DNA of 64,000 nt. It comes from CAWBOY01 sp963790585. Lineage in GTDB: Bacteria > Planctomycetota > Planctomycetia > Gemmatales > Gemmataceae. Below the pieces are notes generated by a model that saw nothing but the letters and a program-made list of their open reading frames with translations, searched no databases and was not told the DNA's origin. A program made the translations under genes and the position numbers. Positions 54,801 to 64,000 of this stretch are shown here, one piece after another. The stretch is taken from contig CAWBOY010000001.1 of NCBI GenBank assembly GCA_963790585.1, positions 1 to 64,000 of the forward strand, written 5' to 3'. Every line of letters starts with the position of its first letter. Position 1 is the first letter of the stretch.

Positions 54801-55548
54801 TCGACCCGTCCGGCTTGCAGCGAAACACGGCGCCAGTGCGGAGAACGGTCGCGCGACTGCCATCGGAACCTTCGACGAAATTGTCATCATCACCCGAGGT
54901 GACATAGAGCCGGCCATCAAGGCCGAGCGTCAAACCAGAGACTTGATGGTGATGGAAGCCGCAAAATCCCTGGGCGATCACTTCCTTGATGTCATAAGAG
55001 CCATCGGGTTTGCTCTGCTTGTAACGGCGCACTGTGCCGCGCCCCGTGACGTAGAGCCAGCCGTCGTGCAGGAGGATGGTCGAGGGCAGCTCCTCTTCGA
55101 GGATGACCTTTGCCTCGTCCCAGATGCCCTTGCCCGTGGTGTCGCGCAGGATCTTGGCCACGTCCCGTTTGGCCTTTGTCATCGTCGCGACGTCGCGTTT
55201 CGAACCGTCTTTGTAGGTGAATGTGACGGCTTTCTCGCGCCACTCATCGCCGTAGCTCGGCAGCCATTCGAGGACATAGGGCACGCCCTCATCGCTGAAG
55301 GTCATGCCGACCGGATTGATGACGGTCGGCGCGTCGGCGACGATCTCGACCTTGACCCCCTCGGGCGCTTTGTAGCCCTTGAGCCGCTCGTCGAATTGGC
55401 CCAGATCGACCAATTTGAGCCATTTGGGAGCCGGTTTATTCGGTGTTTCAGGCTGGTTGAAGTCGATCTTGTCTTTGTCATCGGCTGGGGTGGGACCGAC
55501 GTTGAGAAGCAGCAGAGCGACTGCGAAGGCGGAGAGAGAGGCTTTCAC
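51859..55548 (-). pseudogene. PVC-type membrane-bound dehydrogenase with HEAT repeats and haem domain, two apparent frameshifts
   Basis: The gene starts at 55548 with a signal peptide (FAVALLLLNVGPTPADD). The glucose/sorbosone-dehydrogenase-like propeller begins at GYKAPEGVKVEIVADAP and contains DGRLYVTSGDDDNFVEGSDG. HEAT-like repeats follow (KAVVGRLEDVDSDLRRLAADA). The haem domain has CINCHRLEGIGGAVGPDLTG. The C-terminal region (51859-52440) is a beta domain with WVNGAMVHQ. Breaks at about 53400 (one G lost gives SLDWALKGEQG) and 52445 (one GC unit lost gives ENVALMPDNVISLL). Such proteins are abundant in planctomycetes; electron transfer is inferred. Confidence 0.88.
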
Positions 55549-55790
55549 GAAAGCAGCTCCTGGTGGGGGATTGGAGGGCGAGGGATCACCCGGTTAGTTT
55601 AAGCGGGGACGCGGCGGATTGCAGCGCGGAAAATGAAGCGGCGAAAGATCACGACGGATCATCGCGCGCCATATCAGGGGTATGCCTCTCGATTTTTTGG
55701 CATCGGTGCGGAAATCTTCGAGCCGCTCGAGCTTGCGGACGCGGGCGAGGCGGCGGTAGGCTTCGATGCACAGGCGCGTGCCAGTCAGCC

Positions 55791-55867
55791 GATTGAGGCA
55801 CCGGTAGGTAGAAGACGCCGGTTACCGCTGGATCGGCTTAAATTTCTGCGTCATTTCTCGACTCTCC
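55791..55867 (+). other. Group II intron domain VI remnant
   Basis: GATTGAGGCACCGG..TACCGCTGGATCGG..TTCTCGACTCTCC aligns with the 3' end of the two full introns (GATTGAGGCACCGG..TACCGCTGGACTCG..TTCTCGACTCTAC). Preceding intron sequence is missing. It adjoins the IS66 tnpB fragment. Confidence 0.65.
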
Positions 55868-55872
55868 TCGGC

Positions 55873-56180
55873 TTACGACATCAGCCCCTTGCAATCCAAA
55901 CCTTCTTGTAAAAATCGTTCGAGCATTTCTATTTGATGCGGGAAAACGAAAGGTGCCGGCTTCGAGGCGTTTGTAGACAATCACGTAGCCGTCGTCATCC
56001 CAATAGAGCAGCTTGACGCGGTCGCCACGTTTATTGCGGAAGACGAACAGTTGGCCCGATAGGGGATCGCACCGGAGGTGCTGGCGAACGAACTCGGCCA
56101 AAGTGTCGAAGCCTTTACGGAGGTCGGTGGCACCACGTGCCAGCCAAATGCGAACCCGAGGCCGGCAGACTCAAGAGCAT
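55873..56180 (-). pseudogene. tnpB: IS66 TnpB, frameshifted and truncated
   Basis: IWLARGATDLRKGFDTLAEF, then CDPLSGQLFVFRNKRGDRVK and LLYWDDDGYVIVYKRLEAGTF define IS66 TnpB (Orf2). The expected ATG 56180 (MLLSLPAS) is out of frame by one extra G near 56158. After RFP the C-terminus is replaced by unrelated or divergent sequence and stops at 55873. No tnpC is present. Confidence 0.8.
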
Positions 56181-56545
56181 GGCCGGCCCTCCTGGTCGAG
56201 AATGCTCAAGAGCCGGCGCAAGGTCGAGGCATCGAAAGCAGGGCCGATGTGCAAGCGCCGGCCATTAGTCAGGATCAGCTCGATGCCGGGATCGTGACTG
56301 TGGGTTTGAGCCGCGGCGACGGTGCTGGGTTCGGGCACGACACGGACAGGAACAAAGGGCGTAGCCGACGGTTCGGCGTCGCGTTCCTTGAGGGTACGAC
56401 GCCAGGCGTGGAAGCTGGGTTCGGAAACATGATGAAGCCGACAGAACTGGCGTATGGGCAAGCCGCTTTGACGCCACTGTTGTACGACCCGTCGCCAGAA
56501 CTGCTCTTTGCGGGGGTCGCGTCGTTTGCGCGTGGACATGGCCAC
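56171..56545 (-). CDS. tnpA: IS66 TnpA
   Basis: 124 residues. HTH-like N-terminus (VVQQWRQSGLPIRQFCRLHH) with VSEPSFHAWRRTLKE, and the C-terminal GIELILTNGRRLHIGPAFDA typical of IS66 Orf1. It overlaps the tnpB start. The IS66 end GTAAGCGTCCGGCGAATCGC lies just upstream at 56604-56585. Confidence 0.85.
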   Translation of the reverse strand: MAMSTRKRRDPRKEQFWRRVVQQWRQSGLPIRQFCRLHHVSEPSFHAWRRTLKERDAEPSATPFVPVRVVPEPSTVAAAQTHSHDPGIELILTNGRRLHIGPAFDASTLRRLLSILDQEGRPCS

Positions 56546-56604
56546 CTCCTTTTGGGAGGATTACACCATGCCCGTCAATAACGCGATTCGCCGGACGCTT
56601 ACCG

Positions 56605-56955
56605 ATTCAGGACGGTGACCACTTTTTGACGGTGTGCCGATATGTCGAGCGGAATCCGCTGCGTGCCGGTATGGTGGACCGGGCGGAAAAGTGGCGTTGG
56701 TCGAGTCTGTGGCACCGAACGCAGGAAACCTGCGTGCCGTGGTTGACGCCCTGGCCGGTTGCGGTGCCGGATGGCTGGACGGCCTACGTCAACCGACCGG
56801 AGACGGAGCTCGAACTGGCCGCATTGCGGCGTTCCGTGGTGCGTGGAGCGCCCTATGGTGACGATGGCTGGCAACAGCGAACTGCGGCGCGTTTGGGTTT
56901 GGAATCTTCCCTGCGGGATAGGGGTAGGCCGGTGAAGGATGTGGAGGATAAATGA
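56605..56955 (+). pseudogene. RAYT transposase, C-terminal half
   Basis: The frame resumes after the IS66 end with QDGDHFLTVCRYVERNPLRA, GMVDRAEKWRWSSLWHRT and the C-terminal GAPYGDDGWQQRTAARLGLE plus stop. The N-terminal HUH part is missing, so IS66 insertion removed or displaced it. The stop is embedded in GATAAATGAACCCGACCCC, right before the second intron copy. Confidence 0.83.
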
Positions 56956-56968
56956 ACCCGACCCCTTT

Positions 56969-58959
56969 GTGCGCCGTGCCAAGGCGTGACTTTTCAGTGG
57001 GTGCGAATCCCACCCGGCAACTGGTCGTTCCAGCCGGTAGCAATCGGAGCGGCAGTGGAGGTAACGAAACTGTCGAAGCCTTCGATGGAAAGGGTCGTTT
57101 GAGCGACTCCGCGAGCAGGCAGGCCGTAACGTGAGTGAACGCTGAGCAGGCCTCGAAACGGGTAATGTGGTAGCCGACCCAGCAAAGGGATGGGGAAGGC
57201 CGCAGACGCGAGGATACAGGGGGAACGACTTTAGCCCCACCCGCGTTGCCACCGGGGTAATGGCGACGGCATGTCGGCATAGGAAAGTTAACGCAACACG
57301 GGAAACCCCCTGCGGTGGCAGCAGTGCCAACCGGACGCCCGCGAGGGACAGGCCGGGCCGCTTGGGGTGGCGGAGAGGCTCGTAGTACCGCTGAAGCCGG
57401 GTAACGCCGGTGGAGGGAAGGGGCCTTGGTTCAAGGACAGCGTCCGAAGGAAAGAGAGCCAGGAGATTGGTGATGAGCCTAACACCTCCCGATACGGTTC
57501 GGAAACTCCAGGAGACGTTGCATGCCAAAGCGAAGAGAGCACCCACCTATCGGTTCTATGCGTTGTACGACAAGGTGTACCGGGCCGATGTGCTGGGCCA
57601 TGCGTACCTGTGCTGTGCCGCTAACGACGGCGCGGCGGGGGTGGATGGCCAGACGTTCACGGACATTGAGGAGTACGGGCTGGACCGTTGGCTGGGTGAA
57701 CTGACGGAAGAACTCCGAAACAAAGCGTATCGCCCGCAAGCAGTCCGACGGGTGTACATACCGAAGTCGGATGGCAAACAGCGACCGTTGGGCATTCCAA
57801 CGATCCGCGACCGTGTCGTGCAGATGGCTGTGTTGCTCGTCTTGGAGCCGATCTTCGAGGCGGACTTGCAGCCGGAACAATTTGCTTATCGGCAAGGCCG
57901 AAGCGCTCTGGACGCGATCGAGCAGGTCCAATTGTTGCTAGACAACGGGCATACGGAGATTGTCGATGCGGACTTGAGTGGGTACTTCGATAGCATCCCC
58001 ACGCCGAGTTAATGGCATCGGTGAGCCGACGGCTTAGTGACGGGCTACTACTGGCCCTGATCAAAAGCTGGTTGGAGGCACCGGTGGAAGACCTTGGAGA
58101 TCGTGGGGACAAGCGTCGAACGACTCGCAACAAGGACGAGGGTCGCGGCACCCCGCAAGGGGGCGTGCTCTCGCCGCTGCTGGCGAATCTCTACATGCGT
58201 CGCTTCGTGCTGGGCTGGAAGACAAACGGGCATGCCAATCGTCTTGAGGCGCGTATCGTCAATTATGCGGACGACTTTGTGATCTGCTGCCGTGGTACGG
58301 CTCTTGAAGCCGAGGCGGTGATGCGGCGCATGATGTCGAAGCTGCGGTTGACGGTGAACGAGACGAAGACCCGGGTTTGCCGCTTGCCGGACGAGACGTT
58401 TTCGTTTTTGGGTTACACGTTCGGTCGGAACTGGTCGCCGAAGACGGGGCGTAGCTACATCGGTCCCCGTCCGGCCGTCAAGAAGATCCACGGGATCTGT
58501 GAGGTGATCCGCGATCAGACCAGCCGAACGTGGCAGTGGTTGTCTTGCCGGGCGTTAATAACTCGCGTCAACAGCCGACTGGTGGGCTGGGCGAACTATT
58601 TTTGTCTCGGTAACACGGCCCCGGCCATGAAGCAGGTGATGGCGCACACCTGTCAACGGCTCCGTCAGTGGCTGGGTCGGAAGCACCGCGTGCAGGGTAC
58701 GGCCCGACAGTGTTATTCGGATCGTTACCTGCGTGAGGACCTGGGATTAGTGTGGCTTCCAGGGCGACCGCGACCTCGCGTCTTGTGAGCGAACGCATGA
58801 GTTACCTTGTCCGAGAGCCGGATGCCTTAATAGGGCCCGTCCGGTTCGACGAGCGGGAAGTGGAAACGGGGCATGGCCGGGAGATTGAGGCACCGGCCAA
58901 CGAAAGGGCCGGATACCGCTGGACTCGACCTAAACCACCGCGCCACTTCTCGACTCTAC
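56969..58959 (+). mobile_element. Group II intron, copy 2
   Basis: GTGCGCC at 56969 to CTCTAC at 58959; over 99 % like copy 1 by eye, with isolated substitutions (for example ATCGAGGAG/ATTGAGGAG) and two single-base length differences in the coding part. The 5' exon is again the RAYT-associated ATAAATGAACC(C/T)GACCCCTTT, so both copies share their upstream target; the 3' exons differ. Confidence 0.9.
57473..58788 (+). pseudogene. ltrA: Group II intron reverse transcriptase/maturase, copy 2, frameshifted mid-gene
   Basis: Starts at ATG 57473. The first frame ends at 58012 (..GYFDSIPTPS, stop) because ATCCCCAC replaces ATCCCCCAC of copy 1. The second frame contains GTPQGGVLSPLLAN, the catalytic YADD and an intact maturase end (ALITRVNSRLVGWANYF) to 58788. 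The break differs from that in copy 1, so combining the two copies gives one complete 438-residue protein. Confidence 0.9.
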
Positions 58960-59157
58960 TTCGGATAGGCTCTAAAGTTTACCCATGAGTTTTAGAAGGC
59001 TCCGTCGACCATAGGCCGCGGATCGATCCAGCCGGGACGATGGCCGCACTTGCGGTTCTGATGGCCGCCAGTCAACCATCTCGGTGGCTGCTCGATCCTT
59101 GGCATCGAGCCGACGGGCCGCTTGTCGCAAGCTTACGTTCAAAGAATGTCACTGATG
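58960..59157. other. Unassigned sequence between intron and deoC
   Basis: 198 bases with no convincing coding frame or repeat. It contains CAAGCTTACGTT near 59129-59140, vaguely like an IS66 end, but no evidence supports that. Confidence 0.3.
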
Positions 59158-59845
59158 TCAGAGTTTAAGCGCTACCTTGCAATCGTCGAGGATCGCCTTG
59201 GTCGCCGTGGCGCCGACGCGGGTGACGCCGATCGCGCGGACGGCGAGAATGCGATCATACGTGCGCACGCCGCCAGCCGCTTTGACCTGAACATGCGCCG
59301 GCGAGCAACGCCGCATCAGCCGTAGATCGTCGTCGATCGCTCCGGTAGCGCCGTAGCCTGTGGAGGTTTTCACGAAATCGGCGCAGCACGTCGCCACAGA
59401 TCTGGCATAGCTTTTCTTTGTGCTCATCCGTCAGGAAGCAGTTCTCGAAAATAACTTTGACGATGGCCCCGCCCGCATGAGCGGCATCGACGACTGCATT
59501 GATATCAGCCGTCACATAGGCCCAATCCTTGCTCAACACTTTGCCGATGTTGACGACCATGTCCAATTCGACCGCGCCATCGGCCATCGCCTGCTTCGCT
59601 TCGGCAACCTTGATCGAAGTCACATGGCCGCCGTGCGGGAAGCCGATCACGGTGCCGACCTTCACCGTCGACCCCGCCAATAGGTCGGCCGCGCGACGCA
59701 CGGCATACGGCTTGATGCAGACGGAAGCAACATTGTATTCGAGCGCCAGCCGGCAGCCCTCATCGAGCTCCCTATCCGTGAGCACCTGCTGGAGCAGCGA
59801 ATGATCGATCATCTTGGCAATCGCGGCAAACGTGAGTTCGGCCAT
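59158..59845 (-). pseudogene. deoC: Deoxyribose-phosphate aldolase, apparent frameshift
   Basis: Starts at ATG 59845: AKMIDHSLLQQVLTDREL, VGTVIGFPHGGHVTSIKVAE, ELDMVVNIGKVLSKDWAYV and VIFENCFLTDEHK. The frame changes at about 59385; restoring one GC unit in CTGCGCCGAT gives GDVLRADFVKTSTGYGATGA, including the Schiff-base KTSTG Lys. The end HVQVKAAGGVRTYDRILAVR contains the second catalytic Lys. Catalyses reversible cleavage of deoxyribose 5-phosphate. Confidence 0.93.
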
Positions 59846-59857
59846 TTCTACCCTCTG

Positions 59858-59888
59858 TTATATAGCCCCCGGCTTTCCGGGGGAAACG
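59858..59888. repeat. Palindromic repeat, TATATAGCC family (copy 7, half)
   Basis: TTATATAGCCCCCGGCTTTCCGGGGG, upstream of deoC; the outer right arm is absent. The ISAs1 target duplication overlaps its right edge. Confidence 0.75.
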
Positions 59889-61152
59889 CCAGGGCAATCG
59901 CATCTAAACGCCTGTTCATTATTGGCTGTTCAGTTGTCAGGGACAAGGTTACTGCGAATGATTCTGGTGGAACGTACCCGTTTCACGGAGGAAAAGACTC
60001 ATGGCGCAGACCCAAGCAACCCCCTTTCTTGCCGCTTTTGCCCAGTTGCAGGATCCACGCATCAACCGTACCAAGCATCACCGACTGCTGGACATCCTCT
60101 TCATCGCCCTGTGCGCTGTCGTCAGCGGCGCCAACGATTGCGTGGCCATGGAAAAGTTCGCCAAGAGCAAGCGCGTCTGGCTCGAAAAATTCCTGGATCT
60201 GCCCGACCGCGTGCCGTCGCATGACACCTTCGCTCGTGTGTTCGCCGCCCTGGATGGCAAAGCCTTTGTCGAGTGTTTTCTGAGCTGGGTGACCAGCCTC
60301 GAACGGAGTACGTCCGGCCAGGTGGTGGCCATCGACGGCAAGACGGCTCGTGCGACGTTGGATCGAGCCAAGAGCAAGCATCCGCTTCATGTCGTTAGCG
60401 CCTGGGCCACGGAGAACCAATTGCTTTTGGGTCAGGAAGTGGTCGATGACAAATCCAATGAGATCACAGCGATTCCTAAACTGTTGGAGGTGTTGGAATT
60501 GACGGGAGCGATTGTGACTTTGGATGCCATGGGATGTCAGAAAGAGATTGCCAGCAAGATACGAGAAAAGGGAGCCGATTATGTGCTGGCGGTGAAAGGG
60601 AATCAGGAGCATTTGGAGCAGGACATCGTGGAGGCGTTTGCCGCCGTGGACGAGGGTCGTAGCACGGCAACGGTGCAAACGCACACGGAGCAGGACAAGG
60701 GGCACGGTCGCTTGGAAACGCGCTGGACGCAGACGATGGCGGTACCCAAGACGTTGCGTCATCAGGAGGATTGGCGGGATCTGGTGAGCATCGCCCGTTG
60801 CACGCGTAGCTACCAGGAGGGTGGAGTGGAGAAGTCGGAGGTGCGTTATTTTATAAGCAGCCTGCAACCCAAGGCGAAGCAGATGGCGGGAGCGATACGG
60901 AGTCATTGGGGAGTGGAGAATGGCTTGCATTGGGTGTTGGACATGTATTTTGCGGAGGATCGCAATCGTGCTCGGACGGGCCATGCGGCAGGGAACCTGG
61001 CGTTGTTACGACGCTGGGTCATCTCGTTATTGCGGCAGGACGAATCGACCAAAGGCGGCATCGAGAAGAAGCGCTTGCAAGCAGGCTGGAACGACGAAAC
61101 GCGCGAGGCCATTCTTGGCCTTTTTATGGGGGATTAGATGCGATTGCCCTGG
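59889..61152 (+). mobile_element. ISAs1-family element
   Basis: Inverted ends CCAGGGCAATCGCATCTAA and TTAGATGCGATTGCCCTGG (19 bp, perfect) flanked by the 8-bp duplication GGGAAACG at 59881-59888 and 61153-61160. Length 1264 bp. It inserted into the 3' end of the membrane-protein gene read on the other strand. Confidence 0.95.
60001..61137 (+). CDS. ISAs1-family transposase
   Basis: 378 residues, intact. N-terminal DUF4338-like DDE_Tnp_1_assoc part (LLDILFIALCAVVSGANDCV), then catalytic core VVAIDGKTARATLDRAKSK (first Asp), IVTLDAMGCQKEIASKI (second Asp) and SHWGVENGLHWVLDMYFAED (Glu and following Asp). The start ATG 60001 has CGGAGGAAAAGACTC upstream. Confidence 0.95.
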   Translation: MAQTQATPFLAAFAQLQDPRINRTKHHRLLDILFIALCAVVSGANDCVAMEKFAKSKRVWLEKFLDLPDRVPSHDTFARVFAALDGKAFVECFLSWVTSLERSTSGQVVAIDGKTARATLDRAKSKHPLHVVSAWATENQLLLGQEVVDDKSNEITAIPKLLEVLELTGAIVTLDAMGCQKEIASKIREKGADYVLAVKGNQEHLEQDIVEAFAAVDEGRSTATVQTHTEQDKGHGRLETRWTQTMAVPKTLRHQEDWRDLVSIARCTRSYQEGGVEKSEVRYFISSLQPKAKQMAGAIRSHWGVENGLHWVLDMYFAEDRNRARTGHAAGNLALLRRWVISLLRQDESTKGGIEKKRLQAGWNDETREAILGLFMGD

Positions 61153-62259
61153 GGGAAACGCCTTCCATCTCGGCAACCGCCGGCGTCTTTTCTTCCGGCG
61201 GTATCGGTTTCGCGATCTCCTCCAGCACCGGTATGCCGACCCCGGATAAACCAGCTTCTGCGTCAACGGCTGAAAGATCTCGACTTTCTTGGGGCCGACC
61301 GTAGCCTGGAACACTTGAACCGTTATCGGGGCCGATTGGCCACATTGCGGACAGACATTCACTTTAATGACGATCGACCCATTTGGCGAGGCAACATCCG
61401 CTCCCGCCAGGTCCATAAGCGTGCCATTCTCAAAAAGCAATTTGGCAGGCTCCGGCTTGAGATGCAGACGATTTAGCGCTCGATCGGACCCAAGCCAGGA
61501 ATCGCAAAGGATACAGCATGGAAACTGGGACTGGGCACAAAAGATCGTGCCGCCGATCAAGGCGACCAGTATGAACTCAACGGACCAATAGAAAATCGCG
61601 GCGCTGTAGGTAACCGCGTTAGCGCCTTGAACGTTGATGACGGCCAGATGAATACCTCGGGTCGCCCGATATTCGAGGTAATTGGACAAGGTAAAGTTGT
61701 CTAACGATTGGTCAATGAAGTTATAGGCTTCTTGGCGAACTGCCTGGGGTGGTTGGCCCGCATTCAACTTCACTTCGATCTTGGATTTTAGGGCCGCGAT
61801 GAGCGATTTGGGCACATACTCTTCTGCCAACTCTACAGGCGGCACGCCAGGGGCCGGCTTTCCGGCTCCTTTCGCGAGGTTGGCTATCTTAAAATTGGCC
61901 CATAATTTGGCCTGCATCGCGATGCGGGGAACGGCGTCTCGATACGCGAAGTAGTGCATGGAGACATAGCCTAGTGCGCCAGCGAGCGCGCCACACAAAA
62001 ACGCCAGTCGAGCGTGCCGCAAATGCGGCTGGCGAATCCCGGGAATGCTGCAGAAAATGCCGACGGCACCACCCAGCATGAATGTCCAGACCCAAGAAAT
62101 CTCGTCAAAGAGGGAATTGCAGAAGTTCGCCACGAAGCCGCAGGCGATGGCGTAGGCGAGAACCAGCGGAAACCACGCCAACAATCGCGATAGGGAAAAC
62201 GTCGAAGGCGGCTGATAGACGCTTACATCGTAACGGAACGGTGTGGCATCATCGTCCAT
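61153..62259 (-). pseudogene. Multi-pass membrane protein with Cys-rich C-terminus, 3' end disrupted by ISAs1
   Basis: Starts at ATG 62259 (MDDDATPFRYDVSVYQ). Transmembrane segments: LLAWFPLVLAYAIACGFVAN, WTFMLGGAVGIFCSIPG, LAFLCGALAGALGYVSMHYF and FYWSVEFILVALIGGTIF. The C-terminal part has VNVCPQCGQ, a single zinc-ribbon knuckle. Near 61245 one missing G moves the frame from VYPGSAYRC to GVGIPVLEEIAKPIPPEEK. The last codons GVSPGKPGAI and stop would have been formed by the palindrome now beyond the IS (59880 side). Family unknown. Confidence 0.7.
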
Positions 62260-62365
62260 AGGTTCCGCGCCGAGGGCTTGTGAGAGGATCTCCCATACAC
62301 GATGATTGTAGCAGACCGCAGCGCGAGAGCAAACGGCGTGTGTGATTGCTACGGCCAAATCTCAA

Positions 62366-62399
62366 ATTGTTTGGCCGCGAGCCGCCAGGCGAGCGCTGT
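62366..62399. repeat. TTTAGCCGCGAGC palindrome (copy 2, half)
   Basis: TTGGCCGCGAGCCGCCAGGC followed by GAGCGCTGTT, matching one arm of 51756-51849. It lies at the 3' end of the Uma2-like gene. Confidence 0.75.
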
Positions 62400-62401
62400 T
62401 A

Positions 62402-63178
62402 TTACAAATCGTCCACCCTCGGGTTCTGCGGTTCGGTACGCTGAGCCCTGAGCAGCGCCAGCTCCTGTTCCAGCGCCAATTGAACGCGACGTGAATCCTC
62501 GAGTTGCTTATTAGCGTTGCTAAGCCGCTTTCGTGTCTCATCAAGCTCGTGTTGGGTCTGATCTAGGTCGCGTTGCAGATCGGCTGGTAAGGGCAACAGT
62601 TTGCCCTGAAACCAAAACCGCACCCATTCCTCTAGCAGAGCCGCCTCGAGATCCAATTCTGGTATCGCTAACCGCCCGGATTCGTTGGCCCTCACCTTGA
62701 CGTATTTCCGTTTATTGTGCCGATACAGCCTTAGATCCTGTTTGTCCGAATCAAACAGCAAATAATAGGGTACCTTCAATTCGGTTTCGTATTTCAGCAT
62801 ATTGTCGACGTAATCTTTGCGTTTATTCGACTTGGAAACATATTCGAGAACGCAATAAGGTCCGACTGGCTGCGTGACCACGTAGTCGTAACTGCCACGT
62901 GCCTTGATTGGCTCATGATAGATGACGATCATATTGTCCGGCACGACCTGTCCCGGATACTCGCGATCGCCTACAGGATATTGAACCAAAAGCTCGCTGA
63001 AGACCTGAATGTCAGGGCGACGAAAGGTTACGAGCGCGAGGCTCGCCAGAGTAATCTCCTTCTGTTTGCTATGTGGAACCGCTTCCATGAAATGTTCCGG
63101 TGGAAGGTTATCAAAGTATTCCTGGGCCGCCTCTTCATAGAGTTGACGCAGCTCCGTAAGGGGTTTGGTCGTAGCCAT
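62402..63178 (-). CDS. Uma2-family (DUF820) putative endonuclease with coiled-coil tail
   Basis: 258 residues from ATG 63178. The DUF820/Uma2 core has VVPDNMIVIYHEP (Asp of the PD-(D/E)xK fold), PVGPYCVLEYVSKSNKRKDY (E-x-x-S-x-x-x-x-x-K/D signature) and KVPYYLLFDSDKQDLRLYRH. A C-terminal coiled coil of about 55 residues follows (DLDQTQHELDETRKRLSNAN). The family is greatly expanded in planctomycetes and cyanobacteria; biological role unknown. Confidence 0.87.
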   Translation of the reverse strand: MATTKPLTELRQLYEEAAQEYFDNLPPEHFMEAVPHSKQKEITLASLALVTFRRPDIQVFSELLVQYPVGDREYPGQVVPDNMIVIYHEPIKARGSYDYVVTQPVGPYCVLEYVSKSNKRKDYVDNMLKYETELKVPYYLLFDSDKQDLRLYRHNKRKYVKVRANESGRLAIPELDLEAALLEEWVRFWFQGKLLPLPADLQRDLDQTQHELDETRKRLSNANKQLEDSRRVQLALEQELALLRAQRTEPQNPRVDDL

Positions 63179-63313
63179 CGGAAATCTCCGAGTGAGAGCG
63201 ACAAAGCGATTTCCAGTATAATCCGAGCCGTGCGCCGGGGAAGAGACAGTAAAGGAACGATCGCTCTCCAAGTACTCTCCTTTCCATAGAATACGCCCAA
63301 ATCAAGGTGCGCC

Positions 63314-64000
63314 ATGGCCCATTACTTCAAGTTCCACTCCGTCGCCGACATCGAAGCCGCCTGTGGCGCGCTCGGCCTCAATGTCGGCTTTTCAGACGAC
63401 TTGAGCCCTCTGTTTCGTCCTGTACAGGTAGGCAACCTGAAAGCCGGCAATTCGCTTTGCATCCAGCCGATGGAAGGCTGCGACGGCACGCTCGACGGCA
63501 CGCCCGATGAACTCACGTTTCGCCGGTATCGCCGCTTTGGTGCTGGGGGCGCCAAGCTCATCTGGGGCGAAGCCGCCGCGGTTTTGGACGAGGCCCGAGC
63601 GACGCCGCGACAACTGCTTGTCAGTGAACAGACGGCGGGCGACCTCGAAAAAATGCTGCGCGAGTGCAAGCAAGCGCACCGCGAAGCCTGTGGCCGCGAG
63701 GACGATCTGATCGTCGGCCTACAGTTGACGCACTCGGGTCGGTATAGCTATCGGCGGCCTCTCATTGTCTGCTACAACGGCTGTCTCGATCCGCGAACCG
63801 TGGTCGATAAAACCACGGGTCGTACGGTCGACGCGACCTACCCGCTGCTCGACGATGATTACCTGACTCGGCTCATCGATCACTATGTTGCCGCCGCCAA
63901 GATTGCCTGGCGCGTCGGCTTTCAGTTCATCGATCTCAAGCAATGCCATCGGTATCTGCTCAACGAGTTGCTGGCGGCCAAGACCAGGCCCGGCATCTAC
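63314..64000 (+). CDS. Old-yellow-enzyme family NADH:flavin oxidoreductase, partial
   Basis: The first 229 codons reach the window edge without a stop. ATG 63314 begins MAHYFKFHSVADIEAACGAL. The OYE/2,4-dienoyl-CoA-reductase pattern appears in NSLCIQPMEGCDGTLDGTPD, FGAGGAKLIWGEAAAVLDEA, LIVGLQLTHSGRYS and AKIAWRVGFQFIDLKQCHRY (catalytic His in the Q-x-x-H-x-G element and a later His). It would bind FMN and reduce activated alkenes; the C-terminal half is beyond the window. Confidence 0.87.
   Translation, partial: MAHYFKFHSVADIEAACGALGLNVGFSDDLSPLFRPVQVGNLKAGNSLCIQPMEGCDGTLDGTPDELTFRRYRRFGAGGAKLIWGEAAAVLDEARATPRQLLVSEQTAGDLEKMLRECKQAHREACGREDDLIVGLQLTHSGRYSYRRPLIVCYNGCLDPRTVVDKTTGRTVDATYPLLDDDYLTRLIDHYVAAAKIAWRVGFQFIDLKQCHRYLLNELLAAKTRPGIY

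Noticed and set aside
54724..55602. 292-codon plus-strand frame opposite the PVC dehydrogenase
   Set aside because: Shadow of a high-GC gene; the minus strand carries clear family motifs.

Overview
The window looks like chromosomal or metagenome-assembled DNA of a planctomycete, most likely near Gemmata/Zavarzinella-type lineages. The lineage call rests on family content: a DUF1549/DUF1553 cytochrome-like protein with an Ig-like domain, a PVC-type membrane-bound dehydrogenase with HEAT repeats and a CxxCH haem site, a giant secreted protein opening with an LEPR-XLL-type motif, MJ0042-type zinc ribbons, and many palindromic intergenic repeats. No rRNA and no CRISPR array was seen; one tRNA-Arg is present.

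Layout. 1-12.8 kb is a mobile-element graveyard: an IS110-family transposase, RAYT (REP-associated transposase) remnants, a group II intron with its reverse transcriptase, the C-terminal end of an RHS-type protein, and a leucine-rich-repeat gene split by an IS630 element that is itself split by a four-gene IS21-type element (zinc-finger protein, ParB-like protein, IstA, IstB). Removing both elements restores both genes in frame. Remnants of an ATPase/CHC2 element follow. 13-21 kb is mostly housekeeping and secreted genes (zinc-ribbon/DUF4190 protein, papain-like hydrolase, DUF1549/1553 protein, PlsC acyltransferase, lipoprotein, D-malate/tartrate dehydrogenase-like enzyme). 21-26 kb is an accessory island on the minus strand with two related antitoxin genes (one next to a damaged MazF, one next to a PIN toxin) and several small unknown proteins, one resembling DUF6678. 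26-33 kb holds a DJ-1/PfpI protein, a glycine-zipper stress protein, an MbfA-type ferritin-VIT iron exporter, tRNA-Arg, a SWIM protein and glnA. 33-42 kb carries the giant repeat protein, an ISKra4 element, a SEC-C/TPR protein and a YncE-like propeller. 42-49 kb is an RND efflux operon (TolC, membrane-fusion protein, RND pump). 49-56 kb has nadC, birA, an HU-like gene, a small lipoprotein and the PVC dehydrogenase. 56-64 kb has IS66 remnants, a second copy of the group II intron, deoC, an ISAs1 element with 8-bp target duplication, a membrane protein, a Uma2-like protein and the start of an OYE-family oxidoreductase.

Two themes run through the window. First, at least seven families of palindromic intergenic repeats occur, some in several copies, and at least one is an insertion site for an IS. 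Second, many otherwise conserved genes (glnA, plsC, the RND pump, tolC, the PVC dehydrogenase, deoC, both intron reverse transcriptases) carry small frameshifts. Six of these are explained by loss of one GC unit from a CGCG-type run, and most others by one base in a homopolymer. This pattern suggests systematic sequencing error as much as real decay, so pseudogene labels should be read with caution.
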